From Yponomeuta sedellus (Eukaryota; Arthropoda; Insecta; Lepidoptera; Yponomeutidae): 64,000 nucleotides of DNA. A program made the translations under genes and the position numbers. How positions within the stretch are numbered: the stretch's first letter is position 1; every line of letters begins with the position of its first letter. The notes under the pieces were generated by a model. The model worked only from the letters and a program-made list of their open reading frames with translations, ran no database searches and was not told the DNA's origin. The stretch is taken from NCBI GenBank assembly GCA_934045075.1, contig OW203722.1:15984986-16048985 (forward strand). Reading direction: 5' to 3'. Shown piece after piece: positions 10,601-21,900 of this stretch.

Positions 10601-13018
10601 ATTTATCGCTTTTATAACATATCCTTTCTAAATGAGATAAATGGGTTGGTGGGTAAAGTAGGTGGAATGGAATTAAAATGGAAGCAATATTGAACCGAAA
10701 AATCGAATCTTTAATATAGCTTTAACATGTAGTTTACAAATAAACACTCACTTGCAACCATTTAGTAAGTCCTCTGGTGAAATCAGTTCTAACCCTCTTG
10801 CTCTGTTCACTCTGCACCATACATCAGCTAAGGACATTATGCCACCACAATCCTGGAATAAAACAAATTATATAGCAAATTTAGCGTGTTACAAATATCT
10901 TGGATTTAAAAACCTATTTAGAGGCTAAAAATTTCACCCATGCCGGGATTCGAACCCGCAACCTCTGGCTATCCGTACCAGCGCTCTACCAATTGAGCTT
11001 AATTGGTAGAGCGCTGGTACGGATAGCCAGAGGTTGCGGGTTCGAATCCCGGCATGGGTGAAATTTTTAGCCTCTAAATAGGTTTTTAAATTTGTTCCTT
11101 AGCACGGGTTAGTGCATTAAAAATAAAAATAGTGTAAATATCTTGGATACATTGAACTTAGTAGGTAGGAGTGGAAATTGTATTTTTAAGTTTTCACATC
11201 GTAAACCAAACTAGGCGAGCTTGTATCATGGCTTTTGACAACTTATAATGAGTGTCAGATACAATTCAATGGTATGGGTACCTATGTTAGTTATACGAGT
11301 TCAGTAAATCTACATAAACCACCTTGTGTACCTGCGGCGTAAAAAAATTCAGTCACAACATGCAATTTGTGAAAATATTTGTATTTGTATTATTAAAAGA
11401 ATTTTGTCTGAACAGATTTGACTAGTTAGAATTCATTAAAATCTTCGTAAGTTAGTGTGTTAGCAAGGTTCTTTTATCTGCATCCCCGTTGAACAAAGTC
11501 GTAAACACATTTGTCACAAAACAATTGAAAAGGATTTACCATCAAAACAGCAACCATCATGTCAGAGATCTGCTGTGCCAATCCCATGTAGTACTCCGAG
11601 TCGGACCTAAAAGTATCTCTTGTTACTGGGTCATCAATACCTAAACTCATTAGGTAGGACTTGAATCTCACTGTGTCATCTTCAGAGATGTCACCCTGTT
11701 TCTCCTGAAACATAATAAAGTCACATAAAATTAACTATGTAAGTAAAGTATAAATTATTTATTAATGTAGATGTCCAAGATACATTACTATGCTCAACTC
11801 ATGTCTTAGGGGGCGTCCATTAATTAAGTGACACAATGTTTTTACCACCCTTCCCCTTTACTGCTCCACTATCAATGTTAAAAAGATTCATATTGTATAA
11901 TTTTTTTTACAAATATTGTTTAGACTAGCTGTGCCCAAGAACGCCTTGGCTGTGCCTCACGGTGTTACCTGCTATTTATCGATTTGCCCATGAAAATGAG
12001 ATATTTTCCTGCAGTTAAACATAGCCTAAGTGTTAAGCCAGGGTGAAAGCTAACTCCATACCAAATTTTATTAAAATTGCTCCAGCCATTTAGATGTGAA
12101 AAAGTAACAAACATTTGTCTTTATAGTATTAAATAAGATAAGATAAGAATATTCTTTAAGAATAAGGGTGATTATTCAAAATTGTTAACAAGCAAATTCA
12201 GTGGCAAGCCGGATGCTAGTGTCAATTAAATGTTAAAGTGAACTTACTCTTATTTTAGTAGAAATATTCTTAGAGATCACAACCATTTCCTTAGCTTTCT
12301 CCATCAACTTTGTCAAGTCTTGGAATGCTACACTAATGCTCTGGTCTGTAGCTCGGTGCAGTTCCTCGATGCTTCTTTCAATCCCAACTATTCCGGATCT
12401 TATTTTACTGTTGGGAGGGGTTGTAGAAGTTCTTGGGCTAACGCTAAGACCCGATTCACTAGTAGGTGATGTTTGATTACTAGGAGCAATATTTTGTCTC
12501 TCCCAGGCTTTTGAAGTAATAGCTTCATTCAGTGCCTTGTAAAAACTGGCGTCAATACCATCTTTGAAAGAGAATTTCACAAAGTGGAATGGGCTTGTCA
12601 CTGAAGGCCCTGGCCTCTTACCAGGGAGTGCTGGCCCTAAGTGTATAATTATTCGCTTTGGGCCTCCTAAGCCGAAGACCCCTCCACTCTCCTCCTCGAC
12701 GCAAAAAGCGTAGAAAAGGTGCAGGGATAAGCATGTTAAACCTCTGGGTATGTCTCCTGGTTTACCCCACAGTATCCTATGTGTTGTAAGAACGACTTCT
12801 CCGTCAGTAAAATGAGTCTGTAAAGAAATTAGCGTTAGTGGTCATTGTGGGAAAAAAAATTATGTACCTACTATGAATTAATTATGTACTAGGAAAGTAT
12901 GTGCTATGAATTTAGTAGGTACCTTATCGTCACCGTCATATATTTTGACATTTTTGTCACGTTTCAAGTAGGATTCCCCTTCGAACAGACGTGCTTCAAT
13001 ATATTCAAATCGATCCAT
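7671..13018 (-). CDS. VPS36: VPS36, ESCRT-II subunit (6 exons)
   Basis: Exons in transcript order: 13018-12923, 12817-12248, 11704-11540, 10852-10752, 9505-9391, 7841-7671. All have AG acceptors and GT donors and the phases agree; the sum is 405 residues (human about 386, fly about 399). VPS36 is the ESCRT-II subunit that binds ubiquitin and phosphoinositides through its N-terminal GLUE domain and drives multivesicular-body sorting at endosomes. Visible are the GLUE region ([29 protein letters not shown]), a Ser/Thr/Pro-rich linker at about 150-190, and the EAP30/winged-helix part ([50 protein letters not shown]). The introns hold many SINEs, including a family-B SINE and a 5S-derived SINE in the last one. 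A tandem duplication lies upstream of the start. Confidence 0.95.
7940..8190 (+). mobile_element. Family-B tRNA-derived SINE
   Basis: The tRNA-like head has box A (TGGCGCAGCGGTTTGGCACGC) and box B-like GCTTCGATCCC. A body with 'ttctagtttgtctc...cgtcgagttagcacct' and the tail 'gaatatttattta' follow. Six copies occur in the window (also 25956, 33505, 53383, 60773, 63822). This one is in the last VPS36 intron, antisense to the gene. Confidence 0.88.
8359..8712 (+). mobile_element. 5S rRNA-derived SINE
   Basis: The first 100 bp resemble animal 5S rRNA: GATCACGAAGGTTAAGCAAC and TGGATGGGTGAACG correspond to the 5S box A and box C region (GATCACCGAA.TTAAGCA..., TAGATGGG.GACC). The body and 3' part (ccaacccggacttgg...ttcct) recur at 33795, 45040 and 62780. 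It lies in the last VPS36 intron. 5S-type SINEs are called SINE3 in other animals; membership here is inference. Confidence 0.8.
8713..9390. other. VPS36 intron remainder, nothing recognised
   Basis: No recognised repeat. A GC-rich patch at 8800-8890 contains the palindrome cggtccaccgagaggaccg; its role is unknown. Confidence 0.4.
9560..9726. repeat. Inverted-repeat element (MITE-like)
   Basis: The arm 'ctgagtttcataaaactgcaattcgtacct..' at 9560 is mirrored by '..aattgtagttctatgaattaggcc' at 9700-9726. Inner arms 'gacaagtcgatgtacattg' and 'caatgtac..catcgaattgtc' continue the fold. It lies within a VPS36 intron. No target duplication was established. Confidence 0.55.
10041..10280. mobile_element. 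Family-T SINE, partly inverted copy
   Basis: Minus-oriented family-T sequence with the tRNA-like core (tcgaacccgcgacctctgg) and the upstream leader 'catcagtgaaatttcgaacctct'. It joins a short plus-oriented 3' end (cccggcatgggtggaa...taaataggttttt). It is immediately followed by another family-T insertion at 10299. Confidence 0.8.
10299..10472 (-). mobile_element. Family-T SINE with 12-bp target-site duplication
   Basis: A simple, non-dimeric minus-strand unit of 174 bp. It is flanked by a perfect CTTGATATTTCG at 10287-10298 and 10473-10484. This defines a family end: in element sense it starts ccagatgtcgctgcc and ends aataggttttt. The core folds as a tRNA-like cloverleaf, with a five-pair anticodon stem CTGGC/GCCAG around loop ACGGATA and box B GGTTCGAATCC. 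Confidence 0.9.
10906..11135. mobile_element. Family-T snap-back (inverted dimer) SINE with 13-bp target-site duplication
   Basis: Two arms of about 85-90 bp face each other around 10995-11000, forming an almost perfect hairpin. Both arms contain box B, the tRNA-like anticodon arm and 'agcctctaaatagg'. The right arm continues into the family 3' tail (cacgggttagtgcattaaaaataaaaat). A perfect AAATATCTTGGAT flanks the whole unit (10893-10905 and 11136-11148). The arms share private variants (TTTCACCC, GCAACCTC) absent from other copies, so one arm was copied from the other. It lies in a VPS36 intron. Confidence 0.92.
11925..12131 (+). repeat. Lepidopteran interspersed repeat, 3' part of a non-LTR or related element
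   Basis: The string 'gctgtgcccaagaacg...agcctaagtgttaagccagggtgaaagctaactccataccaaattttat...aaagtaacaaacatttgtctttatagtatta' has the layout of the common moth repeat that ends 'gtaacaaacat...tttataatatta'. A minus-strand relative is at 61295. An AAGATAAGATAAG microsatellite follows. Confidence 0.6.
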
Positions 13019-13248
13019 TTTCTATAATTATTCCTTCCAGATAATATCTAGTTTGGTTTGTGTTGTGTGGGTGTGTTTCGTTCATACACAGCACAGGTGC
13101 AGCTTGAGCTGGGTGCAGCACAGAATGTAAGATTCACATAAACATATATTTTATGGGATAAAACCTCAGAACAATACATAAAACATTTTGTTGAATTGAA
13201 TCGTGGATTGTGGAATAATTTTGGAATTGATTGAATTATAATTTGTGG

Positions 13249-13438
13249 ATTGAATGTTTTTTTTTTTTTTAAACGTTTATTGGCTATTGGATACAGAGTC
13301 CTTAAGCCTAGAGCCTAGCTTAATTACTAAGGATAGTATATTGAATGTTTTTTTTTTTTTTAAACGTTTATTGGCTATTGGATACAGAGTCCTTAAGCCT
13401 AGCTTAATTATTATTAGGTACTAAGGATAGTATATTGA
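13249..13438. repeat. 91-94 bp tandem duplication upstream of VPS36
   Basis: Two near-identical copies of 'attgaatg(t)n aaacgtttattggctattggatacagagtccttaagcct..' start at 13249 and 13340, with a third partial start at 13434. They lie 230-420 bp upstream of the VPS36 start codon. Confidence 0.85.
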
Positions 13439-14253
13439 ATGTTGTGTTGACGTCACAGATTAAAAAGACTCAGTTGACGTTAATGAGGGCTTTTCAATGA
13501 CAGCTGTGAGTTGATTGCATTAAAAAAAACTAGATGGCGCTGCAAGGAGAACAAATGTCACCATCATACGTTTTATCGCGTTTTATGTTGTACGCACAGA
13601 TTTTTATTTGTGATAACAAATATAACAAATAAAACATCTCTTTTTAGTCTGTGATCTAAGCAAAACTACGTTTCAAAACTGTTGAAATTAGAAAGTTTTG
13701 AAGTATTTTTACTTTGTTCGTTACATACGTACGTGAATTGTCTCTTAAAATGGCCAGCCCGTGCATTGAGCATTTTTGTAAAAACATAGGCACTCACAGT
13801 TTTCCTAAATGATGTAAAGTTTGACATATTATATGACGTCAGCACCATCGTTCACCAATATTGTTTTTTTTTAACCCGTTAAAGGGCACCCTCTGGAGGA
13901 CATGGGGGAGGGAGGTGGTGAATGCTCATGCATAACAGCACGGGCCCGGCCGCGCTGCCAATGTGGGACTCACAAGAAGTGCGCCTACCCACTAAACACC
14001 ACCTTGGGACTGGTTTTGGTCCTAAGGACCCCTAAACCCACATCGGGAGCGACCCCCCTCCAGGCCGAGGAGGGCGCACAAACGTTCACCAACTGACATA
14101 AATTTGACACTTTATAACGTTCTAATTTACGCCAAGATTGTTTATATGCTACATAAATTGGTAACAGAACGTCGCGCGCGGTGATTGACTGTCTAATGTG
14201 GTCAATCACCGACGTTCACACAGATTACTTTTATAACCTAAAAAAATTCATGA
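13439..14253. other. VPS36-HARS intergenic segment, unassigned
   Basis: Contains GC-rich stretches around 13880-14090 (cccgttaaagggcacc; ggcccggccgcg) that resemble decayed repeat. No supported ORF or RNA gene. Confidence 0.4.
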
Positions 14254-14261
14254 CGTTGCCT

Positions 14262-15741
14262 CAGGGATGTTATACGTGTCATAATTATGGTACATGTACC
14301 ATAATTCAGTTGTTCGTACCATGTACCATGATACATCCACTATGGTACGCGAAAGTACCATAATTTTGCCATTTTTTGATCACAAGCACTTTTGCATCAC
14401 ATATTTTCATCTTTCGCTTTTGCTGTTGACGAGAGACGATATCTAGCAACACTAAAAAATCATTCATTCATTTCGTTCAGTAAGTTGTTAGGAACGTTCA
14501 TATCTGTGATAGTTTTTGTAGTCTGTAGATTGTAAGTGCACTTCACAGGTGAACCTTAAAAAAGTTGAACTTAGTCAGAAGTAGCGAATAGTAGGAGTGG
14601 GTCGTTGTCCGATTTTTCGACGACGAAACGCAACCGTTTTTTTCTGGAACGAAAACAGGTCCTCGAAACGGTCCTCGTTTTCAACTGGTTTCATTTATGC
14701 GAACGAGCAAGGCGCAGAGGACGGTCAAACGAGAGAAACTCTCGTTTCGTCTCGTCGACTTTCGTCTCGAAGACTAGTAAAAGATATAGTTGCGGAATGA
14801 GGTTGAGGACTAGTTAACGTTTTTCGTTCGATTTCAATATTTTTATTCTTTAAATTAATTAAATGAACTTCCCTTCATACTTTTCCAGGCTTAGGACTAA
14901 ACATTAAAACTAAACTTTAGCTTGAGTAAAAAATAAATACAAAATTACATAATTATTTATTTATTTATTTATTAATAATAATTAATAATTAACATTCATA
15001 ATCAGTAAGTACCATTACATTATTAATTCAAACTGAAAAAATGTAAACAATAACCGTCACCCACGAGCTGCGCGATCGAGCGAGCGAGCGAGCGTCGCGA
15101 CTTGTTGCCATTTATTGCTAAACGACATTAGACGCTATACCAACGACATTAAGATACACAGCAATGACCACCGCTTTGCGAACGAGACGAAATCACGAAA
15201 CATCGGAAAAAGAAGTTGTTTTAAACGATATTCGACTGTATACTCATAGACATAAAGATTACTTTATTGTATCACAGACCAAAACGAACGGAACGAGCAA
15301 GGAGCCGACGATGACGTCGCAATGATCTCATTACGTTCTAGGCTCTATTAATATAGTATTAAAGGACATATCCGCGTCAAACAATCTAAGGACTGGTCTC
15401 GCGACGAACAAACGCTGGCACTGCTTTAGAGTCGCTGGCACTGCTTTAGAATGAAACGTAAAACGGTCCTATCGTCGCGGAACACAAAACGGTCTTATAA
15501 AACGGTTCGTCTTTGCAACGATCACGCCTAGCGAATAGCACAGACTAAAAAGAAAAAAACGAGTAGTGTTTGTTTGAACAATTTATGAAAATTCGAAGAA
15601 ATTTTAATACTTTAATTAATAGGACCTGCCTAATTTATTAGATCTGTAAGAGTTTTCCTACCCGTACCTTATTTTTTTCAAAAATACCATAATTTTGAGC
15701 GTCTGGTGCCATAATTCAAAAGTTGGCATCTAACATCCCTG
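14262..15741. mobile_element. Non-autonomous hAT-type DNA transposon with 8-bp TSD
   Basis: Terminal inverted repeats CAGGGATGTTA...TAACATCCCTG (11 bp perfect) are flanked by a perfect CGTTGCCT at 14254-14261 and 15742-15749. The 8-bp duplication and CAGGG start fit hAT. Subterminal TACCATAATT-type motifs occur several times near both ends and may be transposase-binding sites. No transposase ORF lies inside the 1480 bp. A (GAGC)n run lies near 15075. The right end lies 166 bp upstream of the cytosolic HARS start codon, so the element sits in the HARS promoter or 5' UTR. Confidence 0.9.
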
Positions 15742-15907
15742 CGTTGCCTTGCTTGTGGCACGGCTTGTGGTTGCAAGTTGCAATTTACACGCTCTACAAT
15801 AAAAAGGCTGTAATTATTGTACTATCGCATGCCTTACTCTAGTATTAGAAGCCTTGAGTACTTCAGAGTCGGACGCCTTGAATGAAACTTACTTTCGTTT
15901 GACCACC

Positions 15908-18900
15908 ATGGCGGATTCCAAAGATATTTTGCTTCAAAAAATCAAGGACCAAGGCGATCTCGTGAGGAAACTAAAAGCAGCAAAGGATTCCAAGGAGAAG
16001 GTAAGTTTTCGTATACTTGGAGCGCCCGCTGAAGCCTAGGTCATGGTGTAGCAAAGGGTGTGCAAGGGAAAAAACACTTAGAAAAATTTTGCAAAAAAAA
16101 ATAGGGTCCCCGTAAACCCTTCTTTTTATATTTTTAATCAAAGGAGGGCATCAAAATATGCAACTTTTCCCCTTAAAAAAAATCTCTCAATTAAATATTT
16201 GAGATTTTACAGGCGATTTAAAATCTGAAATATTTAATTTAGAGATTTTTTTTTAGGGGGAAAAGTTGCTCATTTTGATGCCCTCCTTTGATTAAAAATA
16301 TAAAAAGAAGGGGCTACGGGGACCTGTTTTCTGAAGTCAATTTTTCTTCTATGTGTTTAGCCATATAAAATTTAAATCGCCTGTAAAATCTGAAATATTT
16401 CATTTAGATATTTTTTTTAGTGGGAAAAGTTGCTCATTGTGATGCCCCCCTTTGATTAAAAATATAAAAAGAATGGGTTACGGGGACCCTATTTTTTTTT
16501 TTGCGAAATTTTTCTAAGTCTTTCCCTTGCACACCCTTTGCTACACCCTGACCGAAGCCTACCTAATACTATTGTCATTGTTGCATCATTTTCATTCATC
16601 GTGAGTGCATTTTCCTTTGTAGGGAAAGACTCAAGTGGGTAAAAATGTAAATTTTGAGGAACTTGACCGTCACTTCTTAGATTATAGTTATATATGTGGA
16701 TTTGAGCCTACTAACATTGACCTGGAGTTCTTAAAAGTCCTTGGTTCTTCAACCCCGAACTTTGATAATTGTTTAAACTTGCGACGTTGGTGGTACCATA
16801 TGCGGAGTTTCTCAAACTTCGAGAAATCATTATTCCCTGTGACGCACCCTCCAGATATCTTGAAAACCTTCCAACAAAGTTCTAAAACCCTGGATCTTAA
16901 GGTCAGTCAGAAAAAATGTTTGCATGGGGTGTATAAACAGGCCTGCTATTGTACATTCAGATCTGAGCTATACTGTTCAGGCAGTGTTTTAATTTTCCCT
17001 TATATTTTCATGCTATTTTGAAGCTCCTCATATGGTCATGCATCACCACTGCTCTTACGACATAGGAAAAGTGACTTTATCTTAACAAAAATCATTAACT
17101 TAATTCCAGATTACCCTTACTCTATTTTTTATCAAAAATCAAGTAAATAAATCCGGAATTAAGTTGATAATTATTAGTGCTTACAAAAGTTTTTGGTAAC
17201 AAAAAAACTATACAAATTCTTTTTTTCCGGGTACTTCATCGGAAACCAGTGGTGATGGAGGACTGTTATTTGGAGCATAAAGTAGAATACACTTTGTAAA
17301 TGTACAGCATGTCTGCTTTCAAAGCACTGAGTTTATGTAGGAGTAGAGTGGTGATTGTTCAGTTATGCAATCGTGTTGCTAAGAATAATATTGCTGCAAC
17401 TATTTCAACATCTTCTCAACTGAAGGTAGGATTTTACAATTAGAAAGTACTTTTATGCTTCATTAACTCTTAGCGGATAGCTGATTTTCTGCCCAAAAAT
17501 GCTGAACTGTAAACTATTCAACAGATTTATTTTATTTACATAGTTAAATATGAGAGAAGGCCTGTGCCATTGCAGTTCAATATTATTGGGTGCTAATGCC
17601 AACAATATTAAACTTCAATTAAGTGATATCTCTTGATTATTATGTAGATAAATAGAGAACCCTCAATTTTATTTATTTAAATGTTATTCAATCACATAAG
17701 TACTGTGATTGAATGTAATGTAAAGTACTTCTTGTATTACATACACCCTTATGGATTAAGGGTGTATTAAATACAAGAAGTATTTTGTTCCAGTAAATCT
17801 TTAATATTAAAAATACTGTACAAAGTTACCCCAACTTTACCCACCAACCCTATAAAATCCTATAAAAATTATATTAATTAGCCTATAGCCTAACTGAAAT
17901 TGCCAACCTTTCCAAGGCAAAGTTCATCAGTAAAAAATGCTTGCTTATGCTAAAACCAACAAACCAAATTGTGCAATATAAGAATGACTGCTCACATGAA
18001 AATATGTAGTGCTATGATGGTACTTATATTTATATGAGGCCACTTTTTTGCTGGTTGAAACACAAGCCACTTGTAATGAAAGGGAATGGAATTTATTGTA
18101 GTTTAAAACAGAGGCTTCCAACTATAACTTAGTTAACCTTTAAAATGAATGCTTTACTATGTAATGTTATCAATAGTAGCAATATATACACATCATCTTT
18201 AACATTGCTAGATTTTACTCAAACAACTTTATACTTTTAGATGAATATCTTATCTTATGAATTGTTGGAAACTATACCTGAGAGACTTTGGAGATTAAAA
18301 TTTATGAAGAGTGATCAGACTAGCTTTATTTCATAGTACTTTCCGCGGTCTTAGTTAGACCTGAGATTTCCGCACTTAGCCTCATAGTTGGGCCATTGTA
18401 CGTAGCGAGCGCTGAGGTACGTTAACACTTCAGACACTAGGGTTTCCTTACGATGTTTTCCTTCACGTCGGCGAGTGGTATTGCTACTATAATTTCACAA
18501 ATGTACATAGCTTAGAAAACAAAGTCATTGGTACATGCCGGGGTTTTAACCCACGACCTCCCGATTGAGAGGCCGCTACACCGCTCTGCTACCACCGCCC
18601 TTATTTCATAGTAGATGCCATATATCCTACAGCTGATTATTACATTGCATAGCTTATTGTAGCTTATAAAGTAATTTGTTGTTAATTATTTTTTATTATC
18701 TAACAGAGGTTTATTTTAAATACCTAAAACAAACAAAAAAATATATAAGAGGATTATTTTATCGCAGTGTAACAAATTTTTACAAAGATGACCTGTCAGA
18801 ATCGTGGCAACTGATTGTCCCTGGTTTGTGCCTACCCCTCTGGGATACAGGCGTGAGATTATGTTATATTATAACAAATTTATATAACTATGTTAAGTAT

Positions 18901-21900
18901 ATAACAAATTTATCACACTAAGTATTGTTTACGATAGTCATTATTTAAATACAATCCTGGGAAAAGGTCCTGGAAAATAGGTAATATTAAGTGTACCCTT
19001 ACCACTGGCATCCATCTCGCATTCACTTTGTAACATACTTAGTTATTGTAAAATAAGTTTTTGATAAAATAATATATTAATAACTACATACATTTTTGAC
19101 ATGTTTTCGGTTTTAATATTTCCTTAAACTTATGGCGAATTAATTTTGTGTGTAGTCATCAATAAATATAATTAGTAATTAATAATCTATTAATAGAAAA
19201 AAAATTGTTTATTAATAATCACACGAAAAAGTATTAAAACTAAAGAAGCAGCCTCAGCTCGGACTCTTCTTCCAGATCCAAGAAGAAGTCTCGAAACTTC
19301 TACAGCTGAAGTCGCAACTTGGTACAGAGGAGGCAGCGCCTCAGAAGTTCACACTCAAGACAGCAAAGGGCACCAGGGACTACACTCCTCAGCAGATGTC
19401 CATCAGAAATGGCGTCTTAGACAAGATTATCGCAGTCTTCAAAAGGCATGGAGCTGAGTGTATTGACACACCTGTCTTTGAGCTGAAGGTAATTTTGGTG
19501 GGGGATGTTTTTTTTAAATTTATGTTCGGAATTTTAACTGTATTATCCTTTCTATTCTAATGTATCCTTTGACCTTTAACATAATGTACTTTCACGCGAA
19601 AATTTTAGGCCAAGGTATCCAGCACCGACTAAACTTAAGACTTACGATTTTAGCCCTTAAGGCATTAGGAGGTGCTTACTAGCGCCACCAATGGAATAAA
19701 ATCATAACTTGTTTTATAATACGTTTTTTTCCAAAAGTAAACATCGAAAATCTTAACGACTAATATTGTAATAAATTAATATTGTACTATAAATGCAATA
19801 AGTATTAATGGTAGATATAGAACCTGAAAAAAAAACACAAAAAGTTTGAAAAATTATTAAACATACACTTCGGGCGCTTCGGGGTGCTAATTCTACCAAT
19901 GGAAAAAAATCATAAGTTGTTTTATAATACGTTTTAACAATCTTAACAACTGTGACAACTATTTTTGGAAACTACACTCTAGAACCTACGATCAACAACC
20001 TAGGACTTGAATCGATTTCCGCCATAAATGGCCATTTTTAGCGGAAATCGATTAAAGTCCTAAGATGTCGATACTACGTTCTAGGCTGTATGTTTAAAAA
20101 TTGTTATCGCAGATATTAAGGTTTTTGGTGTTTACTGTTTGAAAAAAAGCGTATAAAACATGTTATGATCTTTCTTCTCTTGGTGGCGCTACTTAGCACC
20201 CCCCGCCTTAAATAATTATGTATAATAATTATGCATATTAATTGAGGGGAGTGCTAACTGCTTTCTTAGTTACCACCCCCTAAATAATTATGTTTATGAT
20301 TACTGCAACTTTTCTACCGACCATGCCCTTAAATTATTCCGATTTGTGTGAAATCCAAAACCTCGCTTTTACCACAGGAAGTGCTAACTGGTAAATATGG
20401 AGAGGACTCTAAACTCATATACGACCTGAAGGACCAAGGAGGCGAGATCTTGTCCCTCCGCTACGACCTTACGGTGCCGCTGGCACGTTACTTGGCCATG
20501 AGCAAGATTAACACACTCAAACGCTACCATGTTGCCAAGGTGTACAGAAGAGATAACCCCGCGATGACGAAGGGTCGCTACAGGGAGTTTTATCAGTGCG
20601 TAAGTAGTGTTGCAACAATTTTATGTTGCATCTCAAATATATAATTAAGTACTTGTGTACTAACATAGTTTTAACGTCTCCTATCTGCCCACTTAATCAA
20701 ATCAATTTCTTCTTCTTCTTCAGGCTATATGTTAGGCGTTGAAATAAATAAAATTATTTCAATGTAAAGAATTTACATTCAGTTTGCTTGAATGTCAATG
20801 TAAAATGTAACTGATCACTAAACTGTGTAATGACTCGTTGTTACTTTGAATAAATAATAAAATGTGATTCGTAACAATTTACTTTTTGGGAATTCAATCA
20901 ATCGCAGAGACCGAGTTGATTTCAGATTGTTAGTGTTAACACTTTGTAAGCGAGTGTGTGCACAATAAAAGGAAACGGCTTTATAACAGGATGTACAAGT
21001 TACAAACAACATATTTAGAATGAATGCTTACAATATGCCTACATAGCATATCTCCACAATCTTTATACCAACTGCAATTCAACGTACTTTTGTGATATTT
21101 CCTTAGAGAAAATTGTGTTACTGAATATGGGTGTTTCTACTACACATTTGAAGATTCGCACTTCCTTGAATTAGAAATTTGCATTCTTAGTTCTGCATTA
21201 GGACTATTGTACACATGTACTAGGTTTTACATTTGTAGGTATGTGTAAAACATTGTCAACATTATTTGTATTTTAAAAAAATACCTTAGTGATAATTGTG
21301 ATACAACTTATATACGTCCTAATACATGGTACAGGCCTTCTCTCAGAGAAAGAGAGAGAGAGTATGAGCTTAATGGCGTGGCCTCAGTCTTGGTAGCACT
21401 GGGTATCCTAGTTTGGGACCAGTACACTTGATCACCACCAGATACATCAACGACCAGGATGTTGTGTAGAAGTTATTATTAATGAGTCACCACGCGTGCC
21501 CACAGAGTATTATCAATTTCAAACGCTTAGCTATGTGAACACCGCAAACTTCAGGTTCCCTCACGATGTTTTCCTTCTCATTAATAACTTTATAAACATT
21601 CGCGATTACGTTTAATGTATTGGCGTGTCCCCATTGTCAATAGGGGTTTCCTTAGTTTTATGCTTTCCCTTCCTCTTTTCAAGGATTTCGACATAGCCGG
21701 CGCATACGACCCTATGGTACCGGACGCGGAGTGCCTGAAAGTGGTCACCGAGATCCTGGAGAGTCTAAACGTGGGCAAGTACGTGCTGAAGGTGAACCAC
21801 AGACGGCTACTCGACGGCATGTTCGAGGCATGCGGGGTGCCCGCGGACAAGTTCCGTACCACGTGCTCGACTGTCGATAAGTTGGACAAGGTGAGGCGAT

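Noticed and set aside
14597..14817. Short overlapping open frames inside the hAT element upstream of HARS
   Set aside because: Two frames of the same low-complexity DNA are open and neither shows a transposase motif.
18676..18921. 81-codon frame in a HARS intron as a further exon
   Set aside because: AT-rich, no flanking splice sites with matching phase, and no similarity to synthetase or docking domains.
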